64,000 nt of DNA from the NCBI GenBank assembly GCA_008973525.1, contig WACJ01000120.1, positions 806,001-870,000 of the forward strand. Direction: 5' to 3'. The position numbers and the translations under genes are program-made. This document shows, one piece after another, positions 34,871 to 46,810 of this stretch (positions within the stretch are counted from its first letter, which is position 1; each line of letters starts with the position of its first letter). The notes under the pieces are model-generated. The model did not search any database and had not been told where the DNA came from. It saw nothing but the letters and a program-made list of their open reading frames with translations. Source of the DNA: Stenopsyche tienmushanensis. Taxonomy: Eukaryota > Arthropoda > Insecta > Trichoptera > Stenopsychidae.

Positions 34871-36000
34871 AAACGAATACAACTTGTTTTATTTACATTT
34901 AAAAATTAAGCGTCCTTATTGAAATACCCTATGCGTGGCTCATAAATAAAAAGAAATGTATTTATGTCTCTTGATTTATAAGAATATATAATATAATAAG
35001 AAATCTCTTAAAACAGCCTGATTTTTGGTTTTATTTAGATAAAAAGGGGAAGTTTTAAAAATGATTGCAGCAAATTTTAAAGTACACATTCACATTTCGC
35101 GAGAAATAACATAACAATTCTATATATATATATCAAATGAGTCCAATCATTACAAATCAGGGAGCTTGTTTTAGGTTGAGCATATCCATCATATGGACGT
35201 CGAAGAATTATCGAATATGCTTTTATTCAGCAATTCGTAGAAGATACAAAATTTTAAAACATGATTCCATATGTCTTAAGATTATATTGCCTCTGCATCA
35301 TTATTGGATCCTAGAGTAGTCGACACATTGATTCTTATATGATTTGGATTGATAGTCTCGATTTAAGCCTCGAGATCTTATGAAATTGATAACTTTTAGA
35401 TTTATGATTACACATTTTTTCATTCATTTTATCTTCATGCATAGTATTTCTTGATACGTATAATGAATGTCATAAATTTCATGTAATTATCTACAATAAT
35501 GCCATGAATCACTTGATTTTTCCGATCATTAAAAGAATGCCATCTGTAGCTGCAATACTTAATTTTTATTTTTTACAGAGATGAATTTTGTTTTTGGAGG
35601 ACTTCATAAACACCAAAAAATGTATTTTGTTCTATAGTAATACCATGCATTAGTACTAGTTCCAATAACTCCTCAGAAATGTTAAATACATCGTCACAAA
35701 CAATTGAAAATCCTTGGAAACTAAATTAATTTGCTTTGATCTGATTATTTAAATTGATGACCAAATCAGAAACTCTTTCTACAACTGTATTTTGACACAA
35801 AGAGATTGCTTGAAAAGGTTACGCATTTCCTTAATAAAAAATTTGTGCAGCTCTAATTAGACTTTTGATACCCTTGGCTTAGATTACAGACATGGCACCT
35901 TAAAATGAAGAAGATTCTATAATGATATCAATCGAAATAATATATTCAATGTTTAAAATATCTAATAAATATTATCTAAACATGGTTCAGATTGAAAGCC
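34871..36000. other. Intergenic, no gene seen
   Basis: AT-rich, with a short (TA)n run near 35120 and a 60-codon frame at 35137-35319 without support. Confidence 0.5.
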
Positions 36001-36270
36001 CCTTTGCCTCTTGCAAACAGCGATGCAGGTTGCTGTAGAGGATATCCCAATGCAACGCAGATTTTCGCATACTATCAAATTACCGAAGGGGGTTATATAA
36101 ATGGAATGGGCGTGGGTTTGACTCCCCATCAATACCGATATAAAATTACTTTGTGGTTGTAACTGTCGACGCTATAACTGGATGGACTGAGTTTGTCTGG
36201 CAACGCATTTCATCTCTCAATACTGCATCATGGCAGCGGCGTCGTCAGCAATTTTATCCTATTTTTTTAC
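36001..36270. repeat. Dispersed repeat family R5
   Basis: Anchors caacgcagattttcgca, actccccatcaataccga and tctggcaacgcatttcatctc recur in order at 45280-45480. Weaker copies lie at 42540-42690, 48200-48420 and 49010-49210. GC content is above that of the surroundings. No ORF; possibly a non-autonomous element. Confidence 0.55.
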
Positions 36271-37818
36271 ATGAAAAATCATAAAACATGATAATATAAT
36301 GATTTGATTTTCCGGCCGATTATTATTAATTTTTCAAACAATGAAATTATGTAAAAAATTACGATTTGTTGTGTACCGTTTTGATCGGATAAAGAGAGGC
36401 TAAGAAAGCATATTACTAATCAAATCGATTCAAGCAAATCATAAAATGTATACTTCTACATGTTTTTTTAAGTGAAACTTGTCTATATTGGCAAGGTAGG
36501 GTAAATTGGGCTAAACGAAACAAAAAGTGAAGATCTAAACCGAAGTTAGTTGAGAGAATCGTTTCTATTCTCTTCGTCGCACGCACATCTTATAATAAGC
36601 GCACAAAGCAAGCAGTAACACTTTTTTTATATATTAGACAAACACAATATAATGGATTAGCTAACAATTTCCATTGTATGAAAAATGTAATGGAAAAAAG
36701 GATAAGTACAAAGAGAATGCGAGCCATTGCGAATGAAATAAAGCTGTAGTATATTTTCGTAGAATGCTTTGTAATGCCTTTACAAAACATGTTTAGACAG
36801 TTCAAAATATGGTTTTTTTTATTTCATAAATTATTAGTAAAATTATCCAAGAATTTGTTTTCAAAGTTTTATAACCAAATTCCGATTGGTTCCGATGTTA
36901 TAAGCACTCAAGTGAACGTCTCTCGGCGCTGGAGCACACGACAGGTAGTACGAAATGGTCGCTCAATGGATTCTTATTCAACTTTATTACGGAAGAAGAA
37001 TGAGATTAAAAGAAGAGGGAGAATTTAATAGACGTTCTTATTTGTAAATTCTTAGAATGTATCGAAAGATGAATTACTGAGATGTTTAGATAGTCACACG
37101 CATAATGCAAACGATAGTTTCAATCCGATCGTTTGGCGATTGGCTCCAAAGCACCTACATTCTGGTCTAAAAGTAATCGAGATTATAGCATTTTTTGCTT
37201 TTGCCTTATTCAATGAAGGGCATTCAGCATTTATAATGATAATGAACGAGCAGAAAGTAGTGATTGGTTCACATATTTTTAATTATGCACAGCAAATGTA
37301 TTAAATGACAGAATATACACAGCACAGCGGAGATCAAAGAAGTTTGGAAAGCTCGAAACGAAGAGATGCAAGCTCAAAATTATGCGAATGAAGAAGAAGA
37401 AAGGTTGCTATATGGTGCTGAAATAGCTGATTAATCGCTAGGTTTATACTATTTATTACTTGACTTTCACAATTCTCGGAAACATCAAACTCTGACGGCA
37501 ATCTTCCATTAACTTGGATATTTCCGGTGGAAATTACCAAAAGAAAAAATTCAGATGTACTTCACTTAGTTTAAAAAAATCTACTTATTCTTTCCCTGTT
37601 TTAAAAAAATTACGAAAATCGCTAAAATATCTACTTCCTAAACCGGTTTCCTCCCCAAACTGCTTTTTACATTAAGATAATTAGCAATGAACCTGCATTG
37701 TAAATTCCGTTTTTATTCGTATTTGCAACAATTCTTAAATCTGTATGCATATGTATTGAATTTATTTAGAATGCTTTTATCTGCACAGTTCAGAATGCAC
37801 CCAAATCCTTTTTTTGCA
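36271..37818. other. Intergenic with decayed repeat pieces
   Basis: A decayed family R4 block lies near 36520-36760 (caaaaagtgaag ... tagacaaacacaatataatgg). The frames at 36590-36805, 36774-37028 and 37334-37540 have no supporting evidence. Confidence 0.45.
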
Positions 37819-38091
37819 CCCTAAACCAGTGCTCCGCAACGTTTTCTCACCTACGGCACACCAAAGCTCTTCTTTAAATTTCGCGGCACACCAAAAGCCA
37901 AAAATAATAGATATTGATTTATTTATTTTTAAACAGCTCTCCCCATACTATATAACAAAAAAAATCTAAAAGGGCCTAAATATTTTATACAATTTTACAA
38001 TAATTATTTTTATTTCCTATGTACACATACATAAAAACTATACTATATTTACATTGTGCAATCTTAATAATTATTATAAAATAATGACCAA

Positions 38092-38570
38092 TTAATGTGA
38101 TACCTGCCCTTTTTTCGATTCAAATTTTTCAGCCAAATTTCTAATCAGTGTTTCTAAAATATCACTTGACATGTCGTGAATAAGTCTTTTAACAGTATCG
38201 GCAGACAACGAAACTTTATTTACTTCCTTAACATCATTGGGCTCAAGCACAAGTCGAACAACTTCCTTGCATACTGGTTTAATAAGTGTTTCGCCGATAG
38301 TATGAGGTTTTTTCTGACGTGCAGTTAATTTTGCAACATGGTAGCTAGCTTCTAAGGCCTTTTTAGAAACCGTAAAGGCCGAATTCATGAATTGTTTCTG
38401 TTTTTAATTTGGTTCTAAACGCTTTTGAAAATATTGTTTATCTTTTTTGACGCAACTGGGATGGTTTGAATTTAGATGGCGATTTATTTTATTGGGTGCC
38501 ATTCCTTCGTTTGATAGCTGTTCGCTGCAAATGATGCATTGTGACTTTGGAGCTGTTTCATCACCACATC
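38092..38570 (-). pseudogene. BED finger/hAT transposase-like N-terminal fragment
   Basis: Minus strand begins with CIICSEQLSNEGMAPNKI and RHLNSNHPSC, a zinc-finger arrangement like the BED-type finger of hAT and ZBED-family proteins. A TAA stop at about 38407 follows, then a 98-codon frame (38092-38388) with SYHVAKLTARQKKPHTIGE, VCKEVVRLVLEP and LSADTVKRLIHDMSSDILE. These match the region just before the catalytic core of ZBED5/SCAND3-like transposase-derived proteins. The catalytic and dimerisation parts are missing. In life this protein would bind the element ends. Confidence 0.8.
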
Positions 38571-38699
38571 ATAAGAATCCATATTGAATGTAGTCTTCGT
38601 TGTGCTTCATTTTCACAGTCTTCTTTGGCATTTTTGCAATGCTTGTGCTGGGTTCTTCTGTATGTAAAGACGAATCTTTTCCACGTAAAATTGTATCCA

Positions 38700-39200
38700 T
38701 TGTAACGTGGGCAAAAGCCTTCAGCTGAATACCGGGGCCCAGTTATCTTCGTCATGCTTCTGTCAACCAGTCCCAGTTACCTTCGTTCGTAGAGCTTCTG
38801 ACGACCCACGGCTGCCGCGTCCCTCGTAACATCGGCGAGAAGGACTCCACAGGGTGGTGGTGTTGGATTTCAAAGAAGATTTTTTCTCCACAGTATGCTT
38901 ACTTGTTCCACTTTGGACAGACTGCGGCTGCGAGGCGTGGAATACCCAAACTCGAACTCAGAAGTGAGTCTAAACTCAAGCTTTCAAGGAGAGGACTTCG
39001 CAAGCAGGACTCAGAGTAGTCTTAGTTATTCCATACTTAAAGAAGTGTAAAATTAAATATTAATCACACGAAGAACGCATAACTATACAAAATTCATTAA
39101 CACAACTAATAGTAATGAATGGTTACTACTGCCGCAAGACGAGTGAATGTGATGTAGCACGGTAACACGACTAAAGTAGGCTGATCGGTTGGTAATTTGT
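38700..39200. repeat. GC-richer insert within the hAT element, class unresolved
   Basis: About 500 bases with composition unlike the rest (gaccc, cggctgccgcgtccctcg, gactgcggctgcgaggcg). It begins near tgtaacgtgggc at 38702, a form seen at LTR starts, but no matching end or second copy was found. No ORF. Confidence 0.35.
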
Positions 39201-39210
39201 GGGATCGTTG

Positions 39211-39725
39211 CTATCCTTGCCTAGTTTTAGCAAAGGAATTACTGGTTTTGGCAAAGAAAATGACTGGGAAATACCTCATATTTAGGCACGCATAAAATAT
39301 TTTAGTTATACGAATGGCAGATTTTTTTATTATCGTATTATCGATTATGTCAAAACCCAGGGACTTTTTGTTTTTTAGTTTTCTAATGATTTTTGTTATT
39401 TCTAAAGGAGTTACCAATTTAATTTTGTGCGTGTCATTATTTGAGCTTTCACGGAAATCCCTAATTGACTTTGTTAACAGATTTCTTTGTTTTGCTGTCG
39501 TTCATATTTTCGAAAATCTTGTGATTTAGGCACAAGGATATTGTAAGCATATTTGTCTTTTCTAAATCGGTTTCGGCTATCTTATCGTTTCTAACCAAAA
39601 TAGGAATTCCCGTGGCTTTGTTTTTGTGTGATTTGACGGTTTTCCAAAGTGATCCAATCTGAATTCTATTGATTCTGTCAGCAAGATGACAGATGAATCC
39701 CGGAATAGATATATTAATATCTGGT
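39211..39725 (-). pseudogene. Jockey-like non-LTR reverse transcriptase fragment
   Basis: Minus strand, in order: GSLWKTVKSHKNKATGIPIL near 39655-39600, then KIAETDLEKTNML, and in the 68-codon frame at 39211-39417 VTPLEITKIIRKLKNKKSLG followed by FDIIDNTIIKK. The last is the start of the RT domain (fingers motif K-x-P/L-G-x-D). The spacing is that of Jockey-clade elements. It is truncated on both sides, and frameshifts occur upstream. Confidence 0.8.
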
Positions 39726-39882
39726 TTTAGGTGTCTGGCGACATAAATAGGTGACAGGCGCTGGAGAACTATTGAAAAATATTTTAGTTATAATATTGTC
39801 TTATTTGACCGCGGCACACCTGTATCGGCTCACGGCACACCAGTGTGCCGCGGCACACCGGTTGCGGAGCACTGCCCTAAAC

Positions 39883-41559
39883 CATAGAAGTAGACATTAT
39901 AGGAGGGTTGACTGTAAATCTGTACGTTTTTTTCGCCGTGCTATTTCAAAATCGTGCAAAAAAAGATCGGCTATATCGTACAATGATTATTCATTTTGAT
40001 CTTATTTTTATATGATTCTCTCTCGTCATCATCATCTTGGTTCCAGGAAAAAGTTGAATTTATTCATTATTAAATTTTTAAGCTGTGTTTGTGTAATATA
40101 TAATAAATTGGCATGCTACTGGGTCTAATATAATAGTTGCTTTATGTTGCATATATTTATATACACACAGTAGAGGCGGTATAATATATGCGACAGGCGG
40201 ATATAATACACATGATTTTCCCTTTATTTCCGACAACTACTTTTTCTCTTTTTCGTGTGATTGAGCAATATTTAATTTCTGTCTCCAAGCCTAAATATAC
40301 TATTTTGTGACAAGTATTTGTCTATAAATAATATATATAAAGTGGAGCTTGAAGAATATCACGATAATCTGAGTAAAGTGTCGATATCGGGTCAATAACT
40401 TTTCAAATAGCTTCGTATATATTAATAAATTTTGAGATTGGGATTGAAATTTTCTTAGAAATGAAGGATGTTTATATGACGGCATCCGGCTACATTCTAC
40501 ATATTGTGAATTTAGCATAGGGTTACTTGAACGATAACACGGGTTTGGCAAAATATGCATTATTAATCATCTCGGTATTTTTATTCACATCAGGAAATTA
40601 GAGTAAATATGAATGATCGGTGATGTGAATGTTTCCGATCTGCCAAATTAGTTGGTGCGATGAAACTGTTTCCATGCCCAATGCCTTAACCTTCATTATA
40701 AGGATTCAAAAACGATTAGTCGATATTCTTAATTAATGCTTTAGATCAACTCAATTTTTACAAATCAAAATCATAGGGCAAACACCACCCGTGTATTATT
40801 TTTTATTGTATTCTGTTGGGAATATTACACGCAACAGCCGGTTTATATATCTCATAAATCAATAGGTCTAGACAGGTAGCTGAATGCGAAATAGGAAGGC
40901 TTCCCGCCGTATTTTATTCACGAATACAAAATTAATATAACGGGCAATGAACGCATCAGGTATAATAAATTCCTTGATCATCGTTCAAGACAATAATTTG
41001 TGGTTGAAAATAGCTTTGTAGGAAAACAGCCAAATCACATTCATATGCATTTTATGGTCCATATTTCACCCCCATTAACCACGTTTAATTTTAGACGTTA
41101 GTGATTTGTTATCAAAAATGTTTTTAAGATCATAGTAGTATCTCAAGTTATTATTAAAATTAGCCCGTATTAATTATTGATGTTTTGCATTTGCAATCCA
41201 TCGCCCTTATTTCTGGTGATATCTATTAACAATAAATTACAAATTAACATTACAAATATTTTATCATATAGTCTTTTATTGGAAATAATTATATTTTGAT
41301 AACTAAATTAGACATGAAAATTACTCCATTCTTATCATAATGATCGGAAAGATGAATGCTTCATATCTTTTATAATATTTTGCTCGATCTAAACGATCAT
41401 ATTTGATCACACTTTATGATAAATCCAGTATCACTAGTGCCAAAACCCAAGCCGTTTATTATATCAGTTTTATGTGTGTAAGAAAAAACAATACAATTTT
41501 GATCAATAATATATTCTTCATTTGAATCTATTACAGTATTCCATCTGGTTAGCCGTTTT
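39883..41559. other. Intergenic with family R4 copy
   Basis: Reversed R4 block at about 40020-40260 (aagctgtgtttgtgtaatatataataa ... cacagtagaggcgg). The rest is AT-rich with an 86-codon minus frame at 40300-40560 that I do not accept as a gene. Confidence 0.45.
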
Positions 41560-41775
41560 TATATCCCCTTTTGAAAAAACGAACTAAGGGTTGTTTTTCT
41601 ATCTACCAAATTCATTAAAAAAATAGCATTGATGAGTTTTGAACGAGTTTGATCGTCAACAAATGTCAATGCATATTTGAATGAGTTAATCCAAGTTTTA
41701 GGCGTACAACGACCAGATTCATCCATCAACGAAAAAATTTCTGATTGAAATCTGCCAAACCACTTTCTGCATATT
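41560..41775 (-). pseudogene. Mariner transposase N-terminal fragment
   Basis: A single open minus frame of about 70 codons: RKWFGRFQSEIFSLMDES, then FVDDQTRSKLINA, which follow the mariner DNA-binding region pattern (K-W-F-x-F-...-D-E, then D-D-Q-x-R-x-L-I). It ends at a stop after SFFQKGI. No catalytic part is recognised beyond it. It differs from the copy at 1768-2437, so it is probably another subfamily. Confidence 0.6.
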
Positions 41776-43180
41776 TATTTGGTAACACAGTCATCTTCCT
41801 ACAGACTAAACAATGACTGTTTCAAAGCGTATAGTAAAAATATCATTGCAAAACTTAAACCACTTAACGTTTTGGTACTACCAATATTATGCAGTATGTT
41901 TGTTAAAATATTTTTTTACGTTTTTTTCTTGCGTCAATCTAGATATTTTATTAAACAATATAAATCAAAACTAAAACTAATTCGTTTCTTGAATAATGGA
42001 TCGTATGAGATTTAATAACCTTCATGGGCGGAGCTTTGCCTCATGGGCGTTGCTTTGGTTGCTGATTCATACTGTTGAAGTACCAGTTCTTCTGCAGCCG
42101 CTGTTAAAAATTTAAAAATGGCTGACTCCATCATCTCCCACCTTTGGAAAGATACCTTGTTCATGATATAATAGCCTTCGTTGGCTATATCAAAGAGGGT
42201 TTAGTGTTAAATATTTTATCTAAAGTATTAAATGAAACTAAAAAAAAGAAGAAATTATTTTATCGGCTTTAAATTTAATCAAAACTTTGTTTTTGTGAAT
42301 CATGTCGCCTCACAATATTTTTGCATCAATTGCACATTTACACATCATCGATGAAATACGTTGAAGAAGAGATTGAACATAATCCATACAAAAGATGCTG
42401 AGATAATATATACAAATATGTTTACATTTCGGAATTTTTGTTCCATCAAATTCCATAAAGACATATAAAAACTAAATATAAGCCTTGACTACCCCTTATA
42501 ACAGGGAGCATACAATGATATAATTTATTTCATGATATACATCACTCGATATAGTTGGCTCCATCCACCAGGCTTTTGAGGGAGGCACACGGGTGATGCA
42601 GCATCCCTTCAAAATAAACATGGAATCACTCTCGTATCCACCCTCCAATGACTCTGGACTAGACACAGGGAGTCAGACAGTATTTAATTAGCCAAAGCCG
42701 TGCATACAGCTCTATGTATTGAAATCCAATTAGTTAATTTGCGATCATAAGCCATAGTTTGATGAAATGATAAAATCGTAGAAAGCTGCATATGTTTCGT
42801 ATTAATAATGTTTGGATAAGACATGTTTGATCCAATATTTTATTTCTCAATTATTCACAGGACAGCTATAAATTAGGGCTTCGAACCGTTATTTTTTAAT
42901 TTCTAAACATTTATCGGTTCGGTTACAATAACGGTTTTCAAGTCAGTTTTTTAAAATATTTTTATTTGTATTAAAACATTTTATTTCTTCTTTTATAATA
43001 AACATTATATTAATAATACTGTTGGATTTACTTTCTTTAAATATTGATGATACGTTACGTATTATTTTCCATATCTGCTTCTATGAAGAGATTAAGAATT
43101 AATAATGTGTTTATTGAAATATCTAATAAGAATGATGCTTAAGGAGTCATCTCACTTTATCACGTCAAAAATATCGTTTT
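41776..43180. other. Intergenic with repeat pieces
   Basis: Family R5-like GC-richer block at 42540-42690. At 42871-43140 a stretch with aggcttcgaaccg-like start and atcggttcggttacaataacggtttt is shared with 61440-61500 (atcggttcggttacggtttt), probably a hAT-type MITE family. No gene. Confidence 0.45.
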
Positions 43181-43184
43181 TTTT

Positions 43185-43290
43185 TTATTTCATCTTTCGA
43201 AAGTACATATCTCTAAGAATGTCTTTTATAATTTTGTTGAAGAAATTCGGACTATTTTAATGCTTTACAGCTAATTCGCGAAATGCGGTC
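43185..43290 (+). repeat. Short repeat R2, copy 1
   Basis: Shares tcgaaagtacatatctctaagaat ... ttcggactattttaatgctttacag with 50365-50462, same orientation. The core also occurs reversed inside the TTAA element near 54895. Confidence 0.6.
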
Positions 43291-44804
43291 GAAGCAATCA
43301 CTTCGTTCAGATTGCGCCCCAATGCCTCTGAGACCGCTGCAGTCGCAGGCTTGCCCCTATACCTACTTTTATTTCCAGATCAGATGTTCCCATTGGGGAC
43401 CTTTCTTTTGTTTGTTCTAGTAAGGGATCAAATTAAGTCAAAAAATATAAACACATTTAAAAAAGGCGAATAAGCAAGTGGAAAGTGAGGGCACAAGAAG
43501 AAAGCTCTGTACGAAGTGCTTCGAAAATCGAGCAGCTAACTAATAAATTGATTAAAAAATATCTCTTATTAAAATGGCTTAGTTATTTGCCGATATTCTG
43601 ACTCAATACAAAATATGAGAAATGCTATTTGGGTTACATACTATCTTAAAATTTCGACTGAGGAAGCCTCTCAGCATTCACAGTATTCGGAAGGCAAGAA
43701 ATATGCAACTAAAAGATCGTTATATTTGTACAAGCATCCTGCCGCTCTCAACTAAGAAGTTTAGCAATTATTGAGATCCGTTTATGAAAAGTTATCGTCT
43801 GATGTTTACTGGAAAAACGCTTTGGTTGGAATACCCAAAATAACAATGAGAGTTTCAATGCGTGCGTATGATCTCTGATACCGAAACATAATTTTTGTGC
43901 CAAATAAATACTGGAAATCGCGACACATACTACAGCTTGCATATTTAACAAAGGATTTGAACCTGTTTTAAGAATAATAGTCATCATGTGGATCACAATC
44001 TGTTCAGATGCCTTATATGCCTTGCCAAACGTCGAGGCTCCGAATCTTCTATAAAAGCTAGAACAGCTCGCAGAGACGCCAGATCAGCCAAAATAAACAA
44101 AAAAGACAATAACTAAAGAATTGCTTTGTGGAGCTGGAATCGCTTAATAGTAATATGTTTTCCTTTACGACAATTTTTAAGTGCTTAAAACTTTAAAGGC
44201 GATTTTCTCGAAACGACATTTTTACATACGGTGTTGAAAGATTTTTAAAAAACCGTGTAGCTGATTGATCTGAAATATTACGATTTTATTTTACACATAT
44301 ATGGCTATAGTAGTTCGCAAAATCAGGTCAAAATTTTTATTTTATCTTACGTTTTACATTAAAAAATACCTCCAAAAAAGGTGTTTTTTCAATTTTTTTT
44401 CAAACCAGCGCCATTTTGTTACTTATAAACAACAATTATTAATTGAGTGTTATATAATAGCAACACAATCAAACAGATTAATAAATTTTTTAACTTTTTG
44501 TTTCAGGTAAGCCTGAAAAAACTTTTCTGTGTTGGATGACTCTTCAAACCCCAAAATGTATTTTATGTAGTGTATTACTTTTCGTTGGTGGTTCTCCAAA
44601 TGAAAACGCAGTAGTCATCGCAATATATTTATTATATTTTACCGTAAGCCAAAGTCTAAGTACCAACTCAAAAGATGAATAGAGAATCTAAAATAATGAA
44701 ATGGAAATATTCGAAAGAACGATATGAACGAAATATGTACTAAGAATGCTCTCGAAGGAATATAGACAAGGAATGCTTATTTTATTTGATCGGCAACGAA
44801 ATAT
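43291..44804. other. Intergenic, no gene seen
   Basis: GC-richer patch at 43280-43400 without frame. The minus frame at 43748-43996 and plus frame at 44301-44510 lack support. Confidence 0.45.
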
Positions 44805-44977
44805 ACAGGGTGTGGCAGGGAAACTACCTTATTTTAAAAATGAATAACATAAACAGTATAGAAGGTATCAATTTGATTATTTTTTTCCATATTACAGAGA
44901 CATTTAGCCTCCATTCTGATCGATGGATTAGTCGAGTTTCAAAGCTTAAATAAGGAAGTATCCCTGCCGCACCCTGT
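44805..44977. mobile_element. Small MITE with 30 bp imperfect TIRs
   Basis: The left end acagggtgtggcagggaaac and the right end, whose reverse complement reads acagggtgcggcagggatac, are inverted repeats, imperfect over about 30 bp. Length 173 bp, no ORF. The target duplication could not be settled (tat on the left, taa on the right). Confidence 0.7.
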
Positions 44978-45239
44978 TAAGAAGCTCAAATTAGAGAGAA
45001 TCGAGATTTTTGTAGCAACTACATTGCCTCCATATCTTTATGGAAATCCAGACATCGATGATTATTGGATTAATACCATTCTATTGAATTTTAAATATGT
45101 TTATTCTATTCATATTCCAATAGGTTTAATCTTTAACTTTTCTAATATAAATGCTAAAAAACGTATACTGATCATTGGAATTTATTATATGTTAAATCCA
45201 AGCATTAAATACATTGTTAGTTAATTTATTGGCTGTGCA

Positions 45240-45900
45240 TATAACGCTGCAAACTGTTATATGGTGCACACCACCTCAACGCAGATTTTCACCCATTCTC
45301 ACCCTCCACAGTCTAGACAGATGTGAGGGGTTAGTACGGGATAAATGGGCGTAGATTTAGCCCCCATCAACACCAACACTAGTGAGCTTCTGTGGTGTAT
45401 ATTGGCGTCATTTTGACAGAATGGAATGAGTTCGCATGGCACCGCATTATACGTCTTTCTATTTCTGGTAGGTCGAAGATTAACAGTAGCGTCGACTGTA
45501 TTTTTCCAAAGCAGTATTTTTTATAGCTCAAAAATCATAGTTATTTTTCACCTAAATGCTTTTCCTCTTGATTTAAAGAAACTCTCGATCTAATCCCATT
45601 GTGAAAACAATTTTTGATCCATGAGCCTTTAACCTTTTGGCTGCTACTATATATTTTGATAAATGGAAATTTATTTTCTCTCACCCTCTCTCTTGTTTGA
45701 TTGCGTTAACGTATAAGCAAGATGCACTACAAAATAAAACACTGATATCTTGAAGCATAGGAATTACTCGTATTTGAGCATTTGAAGTCATTAATAAACC
45801 AATAGCGATCATTATTTGCCGTCTTCATTAGTTTCACAATCGACGATATATCGTATTTTAGCACTCTAAGGTTAAAACATAACTCTTCAAAGCCATTTAA
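45240..45900. repeat. Adjacent copies of families R5 and R4 block A
   Basis: 45280-45500 matches family R5 (36001-36270). 45628-45870 matches R4 block A (24622-24770), both ending with cacaatcgacgatatatcgta. Their adjacency suggests they may belong to one larger element. Confidence 0.6.
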
Positions 45901-46479
45901 CACATATTTTTTAAAGTCTTATCGAACAGACAGTTCTCTATAAAAATTAGCTCCATTTTGGAAATGCTGAAATCGCTTTTTATAATCTCCATATCTTCAC
46001 CGATCCTTTCTACATGCCTATCAAATCCCCTAATTTTAAGTTCATATAGAAATTAATTGACATGAAATGTGTACACGTCATTTTCTACTTATAATATAAG
46101 CAATACATGTATTCTTTAATTATTATTATTGGCATAAATTACAAATAAAAATACTTTATAACAATTTAACGACAAAATAAAATTTTAACAAATAGCTGTG
46201 TATTTCGTATTGTGATTATAGTTGTTTCGCCTCAAATTTAGATGAATCAATCTAGTTTATTTTCAAAGTTTCCATCCAAATGTATGACACAGATTTATCT
46301 GGAAATTTGTGGGGAATAGTCGACCCAAATATTTCTTGGCAAATCATTGATCAAACATGAAGCAAATCGGTGTGGGTAGAATAGAACTGATCGTAATCAA
46401 CTCAAATAGCAAATTTAATACAAGAGATATAATCATATTGATAATAAATATTTTTCATCAAATGTTGTCTTATACTTCA

Positions 46480-46810
46480 AAATCAAAGACGTATTTAGGG
46501 GCTATTCTAACTAGAATTTTGAAAAAATCGTTGAAATATCGAAATTATTTTTTAGATATTTTCAAAGTTTAGACTTTTAAGAATATATTTTCTAAAGAAA
46601 TTCCAATTTTTACGGAGTTAAAGCTATTTTAAAGGCGATGACAACGAATGATCTCTAAAAAAATAATGCTAAAAATTGCCTTTTATGTCATCTTTTTCAA
46701 CAGAAAAAAAATAGCTTATAACGACGTCTTTACTAATTAAGAATCTTTTTATTGTTTCAGATGACCAGATTTTGTAAAAGAGTTGGAATCATATCAACCA
46801 GGATACGTCC
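46480..46810 (-). repeat. Dispersed repeat family R1, reversed and shortened copy
   Basis: The reverse complement starts cctggttgatatgattccaac and contains ttcttaattagtaaagacg and taactccgtaaaaatt, as in 13040-13560, but lacks the middle part. Confidence 0.55.

Larger units (their letters stand above)
37827..39874. mobile_element. hAT-type element with TIRs and 8 bp target duplication
   Basis: The left end CAGTGCTCCGCAAC at 37827 is the exact inverse of GTTGCGGAGCACTG ending at 39874. Both ends are flanked by the 8 bp duplication ccctaaac (37819-37826 and 39875-39882), the duplication length typical of hAT elements. Subterminal cggcacacc motifs repeat at both ends. Inside are a minus-strand BED/hAT ORF (38092-38570), a GC-richer insert (38700-39200) and a Jockey-like RT fragment (39211-39725), so the element was hit by other elements or captured them before or after its own insertion. 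Confidence 0.9.

Noticed and set aside
39751..39999. 82-codon plus ORF across the right end of the hAT element
   Set aside because: It reads through the terminal inverted repeat and target duplication, so it is an artefact of the insertion.
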